Assembly (NCBI GenBank): GCA_021803845.1
Contig: JAJZLA010000098.1
Location: forward strand, 1 to 6,416
Length of the DNA: 6,416 bases
Reading direction: 5' to 3'
Source of the DNA: a bacterium
Lineage (GTDB): Bacteria; SZUA-79; Acidulodesulfobacterales; Acidulodesulfobacteraceae
In this document: piece after piece, positions 1-5,664 of the stretch
How positions within the stretch are numbered: position 1 is the stretch's first letter
Layout: every line of letters starts with the position of its first letter
Position numbers and translations under genes: made by a program
The notes under the pieces: model-generated
Seen by the model: the letters and a program-made list of their open reading frames with translations, nothing else
Database searches by the model: none
Told to the model about the DNA's origin: nothing

Positions 1-135
1 ACCTATTTTGATTAATTTTTCGGCAAGCCGTTTTTCGGAATAAGACCTCGCGGACACGAGCTTCAAAGAGTAATCCTGCGCCGATGAGGGCGTTTTAGAC
101 TTTCTTTTAGAAATATTTTCCTGCGATATTTTCAA
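1..135 (-). CDS. recX: RecX regulatory protein, N-terminal part (cut by window edge)
   Basis: RecX binds the RecA filament and modulates its activity. The visible 45 codons have no stop and run off the left edge. After a basic, Ser/Lys-rich leader of about 18 residues comes AQDYSLKLVSARSYSEKRLA followed by EKLIKIG. This matches the first RecX helical repeat (typically A.dyALrlLs.RdYS..EL..KL...G). The start is a TTG at 133-135, chosen because a GGAG Shine-Dalgarno sits 8 nt upstream, an in-frame TAA lies further upstream, and no ATG or GTG is available in that interval. It lies 68 nt downstream of the pilT-like gene and is probably in the recA transcript, in keeping with the common recA-recX linkage. 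The family assignment rests on one repeat plus position near recA. I am fairly sure of the family and less sure of the exact start. Confidence 0.82.
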   Translation of the reverse strand, partial: MKISQENISKRKSKTPSSAQDYSLKLVSARSYSEKRLAEKLIKIG

Positions 136-143
136 AGAGAATG

Positions 144-147
144 CTCC
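144..147 (-). promoter_or_regulatory. Shine-Dalgarno (GGAG) that fixes the TTG start of recX
   Basis: On the minus strand GGAG is followed by 8 nt and then TTG at 135-133. This is the only good ribosome binding site in the gap between the pilT-like gene and recX, and it decides in favour of the TTG start. Confidence 0.6.
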
Positions 148-159
148 AATAATATATTA

Positions 160-171
160 TATAGCGCTATA
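160..171. repeat. 12-bp perfect palindrome TATAGCGCTATA in front of recX
   Basis: TATAGCGCTATA is a perfect palindrome in the 68-nt gap between the pilT-like stop codon and recX. A second, shorter palindrome (ATGCGCAT, 182-189) has its centre 20 bp away, about two helical turns. The pair could be an operator or a small hairpin, but in AT-rich DNA a 12-bp palindrome can also arise by chance. No T-run follows, so it does not look like an intrinsic terminator. A TATAAT-like hexamer overlaps its recX-side edge on the minus strand without a convincing -35 box. Confidence 0.3.
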
Positions 172-203
172 CTTCAATATCATGCGCATAAACATACCTG
201 CGG

Positions 204-1481
204 TTACGTGTTCCAGTAAGAACCCGAACCGCCTGAAGCCCCCGCAGTTCCCGTTCCGGACGGTCTTGTTCCGGCGACGCCGGAAGTTTTGCCGCTCTCA
301 GCGGAGTCTGCCTTAATCCCTGCGCTTATATCGTCGTCGGAAGCGTTTACTCCGGATATTAACAGGGCAAGGTCGTTCGGCGAGGTGGACTCCGCAAGAG
401 CATCTTCGTATGTTATCAAGCCCTGTTTATAAAAATTGTAAAGAGACTGGTCGAAAGTCTGCATCTCGTACTGTATATTTCCGCTTTTTAGGAAGTCCCT
501 TATACTCGCAGTTTTATCTTCGTTTGCTATACATTCTTTTATCGTTTCCGTTCCAATCATTATCTCTACCGACGGAAGACGGCCTTTTTTATCCGCTCTT
601 ACTATAAGCCTCTGTGATATTACTGCGGAAATAACGGAAGCAAGCTGTATTCTTATCTGTTTTTGCTGATAGGGCGGAAAAACAGCTATAATTCTGTTTA
701 TGGTTTCCTGCGCATCGAGGGTGTGAAGGGTGCTCATTACGAGATGTCCCGTTTCGGCGGCCGTTATAGCAGTCTCTATCGTTTCTAAGTCCCTCATTTC
801 GCCGACTAAAATAACGTCAGGGTCCTGTCTTAAGGCTTCCCTCAATCCGTGCGAAAAAGAATAAACGTCCATGCCGAGTTCCCGCTGATTTATTATGGCT
901 TTTATATCTTTATGAAGATATTCGATAGGGTCCTCGATGGTTATTATATTTACCGGTTTATTCCTGTTTATAAAATCTATCATGGAAGCGAGGGTCGTGG
1001 ACTTTCCGCTGCCGGTTATGCCCGTAACCAGTATTAATCCTCTTTCTTTAAGCGATATAGATTTGATAATTTTAGGCAGGTTAAGCGATTCAAAAGCTGG
1101 AATTTCAAAAGGAATATAACGCATTGCTATACTTAAAGAATTCCGCTGGGAATAAATATTTACCCTGAATCTTCCGATGTTATGCAGGCTGTATGCAAGA
1201 TCTACGTCCCTGTTTTCCTGAAAAACCTTAAGCTGATGTTTATCCATCATGCTTACGGCTATTTTTTCTATAACTTCTTTGGACATAACGCCAAAATTTT
1301 CCTGTTTATAAATATCCCCGTCTATTCTAAAAATAGGATAAGAATTTACTTTAATGTGGATGTCCGACGCTTTTTTGCCCACCGCCGTCATAAAAATAGT
1401 TTCTAAAAGAGAAGGCTGTCCCCCGGGCTTAACCTGTTGAATATCCTGTGCGGCATTAAACTGTAAAACCGTTTCGTCCAT
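204..1481 (-). CDS. pilT: PilT/PilU-family type IV pilus retraction ATPase with extra C-terminal tail
   Basis: This is a hexameric cytoplasmic ATPase of the secretion-ATPase superfamily that powers pilus retraction (twitching). Visible motifs, in order: N-terminal PAS-like region with KASDIHIKV (37-45), Walker A GITGSGKST (154-162), Asp box IITIEDPIEY (179-188), Walker B DPDVILVGEMRD (220-231), and His box AETGHLVMSTLHTLDA (242-257). The retraction motif usually written AIRNLIRE appears as SIRDFLKS (326-333). The segment MQTFDQSLYNFYKQGLITYE (340-359) resembles PilU as much as PilT, so the paralogue is not settled. The usual core seems to end near residue 378. The remaining 47 or so residues are Asp, then Gly/Ser/Thr/Ala-rich and look disordered. 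An extension of about 20 residues precedes the core. The ATG lies 4 nt after the recA stop in an A-run with no Shine-Dalgarno, which suggests coupling to recA translation. Confidence 0.9.
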   Translation of the reverse strand: MDETVLQFNAAQDIQQVKPGGQPSLLETIFMTAVGKKASDIHIKVNSYPIFRIDGDIYKQENFGVMSKEVIEKIAVSMMDKHQLKVFQENRDVDLAYSLHNIGRFRVNIYSQRNSLSIAMRYIPFEIPAFESLNLPKIIKSISLKERGLILVTGITGSGKSTTLASMIDFINRNKPVNIITIEDPIEYLHKDIKAIINQRELGMDVYSFSHGLREALRQDPDVILVGEMRDLETIETAITAAETGHLVMSTLHTLDAQETINRIIAVFPPYQQKQIRIQLASVISAVISQRLIVRADKKGRLPSVEIMIGTETIKECIANEDKTASIRDFLKSGNIQYEMQTFDQSLYNFYKQGLITYEDALAESTSPNDLALLISGVNASDDDISAGIKADSAESGKTSGVAGTRPSGTGTAGASGGSGSYWNT

Positions 1482-1485
1482 TTTT

Positions 1486-2538
1486 TTATTTAAGATTAAA
1501 TTTTTCTAAAATTTTAGAATGTATTTCGTCGCGTAGGGCAGGGTTGTTTTTGAGCGTTTCTTTTGCGGCTTCCCTTCCCTGTCCGAGCCTTTCTTTGCCG
1601 TAGCTGAACCATGTTCCCGATTTTTCTATTATGCCGCTTTCCGAACCTAAGTCCACTATGTCGCCTTCTAAAGATATTCCGCTGTCGTAAACTATATCGA
1701 ACTCTGCTTCTTTAAACGGAGGCGCTACTTTATTTTTTACTATTCTTGCTTTAGTCCTTGAGCCGACAACTTCGTCTCCTTTTTTTATAGAGCCTATTCT
1801 TCTTATATCTATACGTACTGATGCATAAAACTTAAGAGCGTTGCCGCCCGTCGTGGTTTCCGGAGAACCGAACATAACGCCTATTTTCATTCTTATCTGG
1901 TTAATGAATATAACCGACGTATTCGACCTTGCGATAGCCGATGTAAGTTTTCTTAAAGCCTGCGACATAAGCCTTGCCTGCAGTCCCATATGGGAGTCCC
2001 CCATTTCGCCTTCTATTTCGGCTTTAGGCACCAATGCGGCAACGGAGTCTATTACCAAAACGTCGATAGAGCCCGACCTTACCAAAGAATCCGCTATTTC
2101 TAAAGCCTCTTCTCCCGTGCCGGGTTGAGAAACCACAAGCTGATCGACGTTGACGCCTATTTTCTTTGCATACTTCAAGTCTAAGGCATGCTCCGCATCA
2201 ATAAAGGCAGCGATGCCTCCGCGTTTTTGAGCCTGTGCAACTATTTGCAGAGTGAGCGTTGTTTTTCCAGACGATTCTGGTCCGAATATTTCTATTACCC
2301 TTCCTTTAGGTATGCCGCCTATACCGAGCGCTATATCTAACGACAAAGAGCCGGTCGGGATAGACTGTATATTTTCTGCGGGCGGTTTTCCGCCGAGAAC
2401 CATGACGGCTCCCGCGCCGAACTGCTTTTCTATCTGAGCCATTGCAAGATCCAGTGCTTTCATTTTTTGCTCATGGATAATGGCGTCTTTTGCGTTTTCT
2501 TTAACGTTTTCTTTAATTTCGCCTGATTTTACTGCCAT
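1486..2538 (-). CDS. recA: RecA recombinase
   Basis: RecA forms an ATP-dependent filament on single-stranded DNA, drives strand exchange, and triggers LexA self-cleavage. The 350-residue protein is complete. It has Walker A GPESSGKT (86-93), the catalytic Glu in DAEHALD (E116), Walker B DVLVIDS (159-165), loop L1 around [12 protein letters not shown] (174-185), loop L2 from [10 protein letters not shown] through ETTTGG (215-232), and the C-terminal domain to residue 350. The start is fixed by AGGTGA 4 nt upstream of the ATG. This gives about 18 more N-terminal residues than E. coli RecA, rich in Lys and Glu. It ends without an acidic tail. Two small departures from the usual core are QPGTGE at 138-143 (normally QPDTGE) and HALDL at 117-121 (normally HALDP). 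It has its own predicted promoter and is followed at once by the pilT-like gene. No clear LexA box was found upstream. Confidence 0.98.
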   Translation of the reverse strand: MAVKSGEIKENVKENAKDAIIHEQKMKALDLAMAQIEKQFGAGAVMVLGGKPPAENIQSIPTGSLSLDIALGIGGIPKGRVIEIFGPESSGKTTLTLQIVAQAQKRGGIAAFIDAEHALDLKYAKKIGVNVDQLVVSQPGTGEEALEIADSLVRSGSIDVLVIDSVAALVPKAEIEGEMGDSHMGLQARLMSQALRKLTSAIARSNTSVIFINQIRMKIGVMFGSPETTTGGNALKFYASVRIDIRRIGSIKKGDEVVGSRTKARIVKNKVAPPFKEAEFDIVYDSGISLEGDIVDLGSESGIIEKSGTWFSYGKERLGQGREAAKETLKNNPALRDEIHSKILEKFNLK

Positions 2539-2542
2539 AATT

Positions 2543-2548
2543 TCACCT
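2543..2548 (-). promoter_or_regulatory. recA Shine-Dalgarno AGGTGA
   Basis: AGGTGA ends 4 nt before the recA ATG. It is the strongest ribosome binding site in the window and supports the long N-terminus over an internal Met start at residue 26. Confidence 0.7.
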
Positions 2549-2562
2549 GTCGATTATTTGTT

Positions 2563-2636
2563 GCGGGACGGAATTGCAATCCCGACGGTTATTTATTTCC
2601 ATTTTGCGGTGGTGCCCTAATTGAATTCTGTCCCTG
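2563..2636. repeat. Palindromic intergenic repeat, copy B (decayed), in recA leader
   Basis: This copy shares two exact blocks with copy A near 4000: TTTCCATTTTG (2596-2606) and AATTGAATTCTGTCCC (2619-2634). The blocks start 23 nt apart here and 24 nt apart in copy A. Its left end holds an inverted unit GCGGGACGGAATT (2563-2575) followed by a short partner, giving CGGGA/TCCCG arms (2564-2568 and 2580-2584). The unit before the second block (about 2606-2618) has decayed, so the long perfect palindrome seen in copy A is lost here. It lies between the predicted recA start of transcription and the recA ribosome binding site. Confidence 0.7.
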
Positions 2637-2647
2637 CTGCTAATAAT

Positions 2648-2676
2648 AATATATTAAAAAAAAGAAAGATTATCAA
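2648..2676 (-). promoter_or_regulatory. Predicted sigma70-type promoter of recA
   Basis: On the minus strand TTGATA (2676-2671) and TATATT (2653-2648) are separated by exactly 17 nt. Each hexamer matches the sigma70 consensus at 5 of 6 positions. The -35 box overlaps the cinA TGA stop (2675-2673), and the spacer contains an 8-T run. Transcription would begin near 2641, giving a leader of about 100 nt before the recA ATG. This would let recA, the pilT-like gene and recX be expressed apart from cinA. AT-rich DNA yields chance matches, so it is a prediction. Confidence 0.55.
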
Positions 2677-3938
2677 GTTAAATTTTTGTCATTATTTTTG
2701 CCGCTTATTTCGTTTAAAAGCCTGTAAATCCAAAACAGAGCCATTTTTGTCGTATAAGACTTTATATCGGCGCGCGAACCGGAAAAAATATATTTTCTGG
2801 ACTCTTTGATTTTACCGCTCGATAATGCTATAAAAACCGTTCCTACTGGGTAATTGCCGCCGTCTGTTTTTGGTCCTGCTAAACCGGTAACGGCGATACC
2901 TATATCCGATTTTGTTTTTTCCCTTACTTTTTCGGCCATTTCCTCTGCGCATGCTTCGGAAACGGCGCCTTCTTTTTCTATAATAGCCGGATCTACCCCT
3001 AAAATATCGGTTTTTGCAGAATTTGAATATACCACGCCTCCGTAAAGAAAATAAGAGGATGCACCCGGCAGGTCGGTAAGTTTGTCGGAAATATGCCCTC
3101 CGGTAAGTGATTCCGCCACGGATATCTTAATTTCGTTTTCCTTCAGCAGATAAGAACATACTACTTCAAGTTCGTCTTCGTCGTAACCGTAAAGATATTT
3201 TTTAAAAATTCCGACAGTTTTTGTATCTATTAACTTTATGTTTTCATTAAGTTTTTGGGTGGAAACGCCGTTTACCGCCGCGGATATAATAAATTCCCCG
3301 TATGAATATTCGTACGTCAAATTAGCGTCGGAAATCTCTTTTAATTTTGCAAAAAGCGCTTCAAACTCTTTTTCTTTTAAACCGAACAACTTATATTTCC
3401 TAAATTTGACGAAATAATTTATGCCCAGTTTTCCAAGCATTTTGCCGAGAACGTGATTTTTGAACATATAAACCGCATTATGAGGCTCTAACGGAAACGC
3501 GGCTATGAATGCCGGTTCGGTAAGATAAAAACCTGATATGCCGGAATTTTGATTCGGTACGATAAAAGAATGGTCGGGAAAATAACAGGCTTTTTCGGCG
3601 GAGTGACCGAAAGATCTTTTGTTCGATTCGTAAACTAATGCCATCAAGTCTGCGGCGTCTTTGCTTCTCGTCTGTCCCTTCTTTAATACGGAACATATTA
3701 TTTCGGAAGTTAAAGCTCTTCCTTCTTTTATGCCCCCGCATATTATTACGAAAGAATCTTCCGACGTCATATAAGATACTACTTTGGATATGCTTAACGT
3801 CTGGTTTTCCGGCATAATCACGGCTTCTTTGAAACCAAGTCCATAAACCGAAAGAACGTCGGAAAGCTCTTTTATTATTTCGCCTGCTGCGGCAAAATTT
3901 CCGTCGTCGGATATTATTAGTATTTTTATATCTTTCAT
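2673..3938 (-). CDS. cinA: CinA-like protein: intact C-terminal NMN deamidase domain, divergent N-terminal domain
   Basis: CinA proteins usually join an N-terminal molybdopterin-binding-like domain (COG1058, ADP-ribose/CoA pyrophosphatase in some members) to a C-terminal PncC domain. PncC converts nicotinamide mononucleotide to nicotinate mononucleotide and ammonia for NAD recycling. At 421 residues the length is normal. The PncC domain (about 255-410) is well kept: SVAESLTGGHISDKL (273-287), DLPGASSYFLYGGVVYSNSA (289-308), GAVSEACAEEMA (324-335), AVTGLAGP (349-356), YPVGTVFIAL (363-372) and FSGSRADIK (385-393). The middle domain survives (FGLKEKEFEALFAKL, 185-199; YGEFIIS, 213-219). In the N-terminal domain GDEhlsG is replaced by SDDGNFAA (10-17) and GGLGPTxDDxT by GGIKEGRALTSE (68-79), so that activity is probably lost. 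The start matches the family's usual N-terminus, but no Shine-Dalgarno precedes it. The gene often sits next to recA and pgpA. Confidence 0.92.
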   Translation of the reverse strand: MKDIKILIISDDGNFAAAGEIIKELSDVLSVYGLGFKEAVIMPENQTLSISKVVSYMTSEDSFVIICGGIKEGRALTSEIICSVLKKGQTRSKDAADLMALVYESNKRSFGHSAEKACYFPDHSFIVPNQNSGISGFYLTEPAFIAAFPLEPHNAVYMFKNHVLGKMLGKLGINYFVKFRKYKLFGLKEKEFEALFAKLKEISDANLTYEYSYGEFIISAAVNGVSTQKLNENIKLIDTKTVGIFKKYLYGYDEDELEVVCSYLLKENEIKISVAESLTGGHISDKLTDLPGASSYFLYGGVVYSNSAKTDILGVDPAIIEKEGAVSEACAEEMAEKVREKTKSDIGIAVTGLAGPKTDGGNYPVGTVFIALSSGKIKESRKYIFSGSRADIKSYTTKMALFWIYRLLNEISGKNNDKNLT

Positions 3939-3948
3939 ATGTGGTTTT

Positions 3949-4023
3949 GCGGCGGAAACTGAACTTAATTCCGTCCCCGCGTTTCCATTTTGTTTGCGGG
4001 GACAGAATTGAATTCTGTCCCCG
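3949..4023. repeat. Palindromic intergenic repeat, copy A, between pgpA and cinA
   Basis: This copy contains three readings of a unit AATTC(T/C)GTCCCCG: forward at 3967-3980 (AATTCCGTCCCCGC), inverted at 3996-4009 (GCGGGGACAGAATT), and forward at 4011-4023 (AATTCTGTCCCCG). The middle unit can pair with the left one (14-nt arms, 15-nt loop containing TTTCCATTTTG, one mismatch) or with the right one (13-bp arms, 1-nt centre), but not both at once. A decayed unit may lie at 3949-3966. A related copy lies before recA at 2563-2636. Such GTCCCC palindromes resemble repeats seen near IS200-like REP-associated tyrosine transposases, but no transposase is present here and that link is inference. Confidence 0.75.
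3997..4023. repeat. Perfect 27-nt palindrome (13-bp arms, 1-nt centre)
   Basis: Arms CGGGGACAGAATT (3997-4009) and AATTCTGTCCCCG (4011-4023) are exact reverse complements around G4010. It begins 7 nt after the pgpA stop codon. On the minus-strand transcript it is not followed by a U-run, so it is not a standard intrinsic terminator. It could still stabilise the 3' end of the upstream message. Confidence 0.85.
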
Positions 4024-4029
4024 AAATAA

Positions 4030-4536
4030 TTAGATACCGGCTATTATTACGATAGCTATTCTTAAAATTATTACGGAAAAAAAAGCGGCGGCAACATCAT
4101 CCAGCATAATGCCTATTCCGCCTTTAATTTTTTTATCTATAGTTCCTATAAACAGCGGCTTCGATATGTCGAAAATACGAAAAAGCAGAAGCCCAAGTAA
4201 CGAGTATACCAAAATATGAAAAAAATCGAAACGCATCCATAATAAACCGGACATAACGGCAAGATAACCCAGAACTTCGTCTATAACTACGAAAGACGGG
4301 TCGTCTAATCCGGATATTTTAGACGCCTTGGACGACACATAAATCCCGGTAATAAATATTACAATACATACGGCGATATAATAAAAAGGGTTTAAAAATC
4401 TAAGCAGAAATATATAGAGTAAAAAAGCGGCGACGGAACCGGCGGTACCCGGACCGTAAGGAAAAAATCCCGCGTAAAAAAAGGATGCCGCAAAAATAAA
4501 AGGGTTATTTTTTTTAAATTCGTTCATTTTATTCAT
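4030..4536 (-). CDS. pgpA: Phosphatidylglycerophosphatase A
   Basis: PgpA is an inner-membrane, Mg-dependent phosphatase that removes phosphate from phosphatidylglycerophosphate to give phosphatidylglycerol. The 168-residue protein shows the family motifs in order: PYGPGTAGS (26-34), DDPSFVVIDEVLGY (78-91), FRIFDISKPLFIG (119-131) and GGIGIMLDDVAAA (139-151). The conserved acidic residues are present. Hydrophobic membrane segments lie near 36-66, 84-98, 107-122 and 150-167. Two starts are possible. The ATG at 4536 has GGA directly against it. The in-frame ATG at 4527 (Met4) has the same GGA 9 nt upstream and is at least as likely, giving 165 residues. The gene follows rodA by 12 nt and is probably co-transcribed with it. 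Confidence 0.93.
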   Translation of the reverse strand: MNKMNEFKKNNPFIFAASFFYAGFFPYGPGTAGSVAAFLLYIFLLRFLNPFYYIAVCIVIFITGIYVSSKASKISGLDDPSFVVIDEVLGYLAVMSGLLWMRFDFFHILVYSLLGLLLFRIFDISKPLFIGTIDKKIKGGIGIMLDDVAAAFFSVIILRIAIVIIAGI

Positions 4537-4548
4537 TCCATATATTAT

Positions 4549-5661
4549 TTACGACTGGAATTTATACCTCCTCATGGAAATATTCAGAAGTATGGCTACC
4601 GCAGACATATCTACGACGAGCGACGTACCGCCGTAGCTGAAAAACGGAAGCGGAACACCGACTACCGGTAGAAGACCGACGGTCATAAACATATTTATTA
4701 TAGCATGAAAAGTTATAATGGCAAGCGCTCCGCCGCCGAGTAAAAAACCTTGAAGTTTTTTGGCTCTGTAAACTATCTTAAATCCCCTTATTATAACTAT
4801 AAAATAAAGAATTATAAGAACTAATCCGCCTATAAAACCGAACTGCTGCATATACGTCGAAAAAATAAAGTCGGTATGCTTTGCCGGCAAAAAATCTAAG
4901 GTGCTCTGAGAACCGTTGCCTAAGCCTTCGCCGAAAAGCCTTCCCGCGCCGACCGCTATTTCCGACTGTATGATATTATATCCGGCTCCGAGATAATCCT
5001 TTGCCGGATGGAGAAATATCAGTATTCTGCTTTTCTGATAAGATTTAAGCCTGAACCACAAAACTGGACCGGTTACCAAAATAATTCCGGCGAGTATAAG
5101 CATGGAATTTCTTTTAATTCCCGCAAAAAAAATAATAATCAATCCTATAAACAATACTATCAGAGACGTTCCTAAGTCGGGTTCTTTAGCAATAAGCAGG
5201 ACCGGTATTATTATAATAATAAAAGGTATGATAAGGCTTCGCAGATTATAGCCTTTTTTATTTTCGTAGGTGGTAAAATATTTAACGAGAGCGAATATCA
5301 GGGCTATTTTCATTAATTCGGAAGGCTGAAACGACAATATGCCGAGAGAAATCCATCTCGAAGCCCCGTGCGTAATTCTTCCTTTTACAAGCACGATAAC
5401 GATAAATATTAAAATAAATCCGTATATATAATACGCCGCTTCTATCAGGGTATTATAATCTATGGATATTATTAAGGACATTACCAGAATAGACACTATA
5501 AACCAAACGAGCTGTTTTATCACGTAAGGATCAAAAAAATCTTTGTGGTATATGCTTAAAGAACCGTAAAGATTCATAATGCCAATAGAAAAAATTATAA
5601 TTACGGTAAAAAGCATTATAAAATCGAAATTCTGCGTATATTTATTATTCAATATTTTCAT
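4549..5661 (-). CDS. rodA: RodA, SEDS peptidoglycan glycosyltransferase of the elongasome
   Basis: RodA is a multi-pass membrane protein that polymerises lipid II into glycan strands during rod elongation, paired with PBP2. The 370-residue length is typical. Family signatures are SRWISLGILSFQPSELMKIA (101-120), KEPDLGTS (159-166), GYNIIQSEIAVGAGRLFGEG (227-246), NGSQSTLDFLPAKHTDFIF (249-267) and VPLPFFSYGGTS (336-347). D264 in HTDFIF (codon 4870-4872) is the expected catalytic Asp. About ten hydrophobic segments are visible. Just after it, the usual AEELG-type motif reads MQQFG (271-275), with Gln-Gln for Glu-Glu, and LPE reads LPA. The ATG is 3 nt after the mrdA stop and lacks a Shine-Dalgarno, so it is probably translated by coupling. 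Its place directly after PBP2 separates it from FtsW, which is otherwise similar. Confidence 0.95.
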   Translation of the reverse strand: MKILNNKYTQNFDFIMLFTVIIIFSIGIMNLYGSLSIYHKDFFDPYVIKQLVWFIVSILVMSLIISIDYNTLIEAAYYIYGFILIFIVIVLVKGRITHGASRWISLGILSFQPSELMKIALIFALVKYFTTYENKKGYNLRSLIIPFIIIIIPVLLIAKEPDLGTSLIVLFIGLIIIFFAGIKRNSMLILAGIILVTGPVLWFRLKSYQKSRILIFLHPAKDYLGAGYNIIQSEIAVGAGRLFGEGLGNGSQSTLDFLPAKHTDFIFSTYMQQFGFIGGLVLIILYFIVIIRGFKIVYRAKKLQGFLLGGGALAIITFHAIINMFMTVGLLPVVGVPLPFFSYGGTSLVVDMSAVAILLNISMRRYKFQS

Positions 5662-5664
5662 AAT

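Noticed and set aside
410..1406. Several plus-strand open frames of 60-74 codons opposite the pilT-like gene
   Set aside because: They are antisense shadows of a well-conserved ATPase gene, without ribosome binding sites.
1841..2128. Plus-strand open frame of 95 codons opposite recA
   Set aside because: It lies wholly inside the conserved recA gene, has no ribosome binding site, and its composition is that of a shadow of the recA codons.
2654..2672. T-rich stretch after cinA as an intrinsic terminator
   Set aside because: The 8-T run has no GC-rich hairpin before it, and it fits better as the spacer of the predicted recA promoter.
2539..2672. LexA/SOS operator upstream of recA
   Set aside because: I looked for CTGT-N8-ACAG and GAAC/GTTC dyads and found none. 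The CTGTCCC here belongs to the repeat element.
3478..3741. Minus-strand open frame of 87 codons inside cinA in another frame
   Set aside because: It has an Arg-rich, low-information translation, is nested in cinA, and resembles no known family.
3997..4023. Intrinsic transcription terminator after pgpA
   Set aside because: The palindrome is strong but no U-run follows it on the minus-strand transcript, and the same family appears in another gap as a dispersed repeat.
2563..4023. CRISPR array or composite transposon formed by the two repeats
   Set aside because: There are only two diverged copies about 1.4 kb apart flanking a housekeeping gene, with no spacers, cas genes or transposase.
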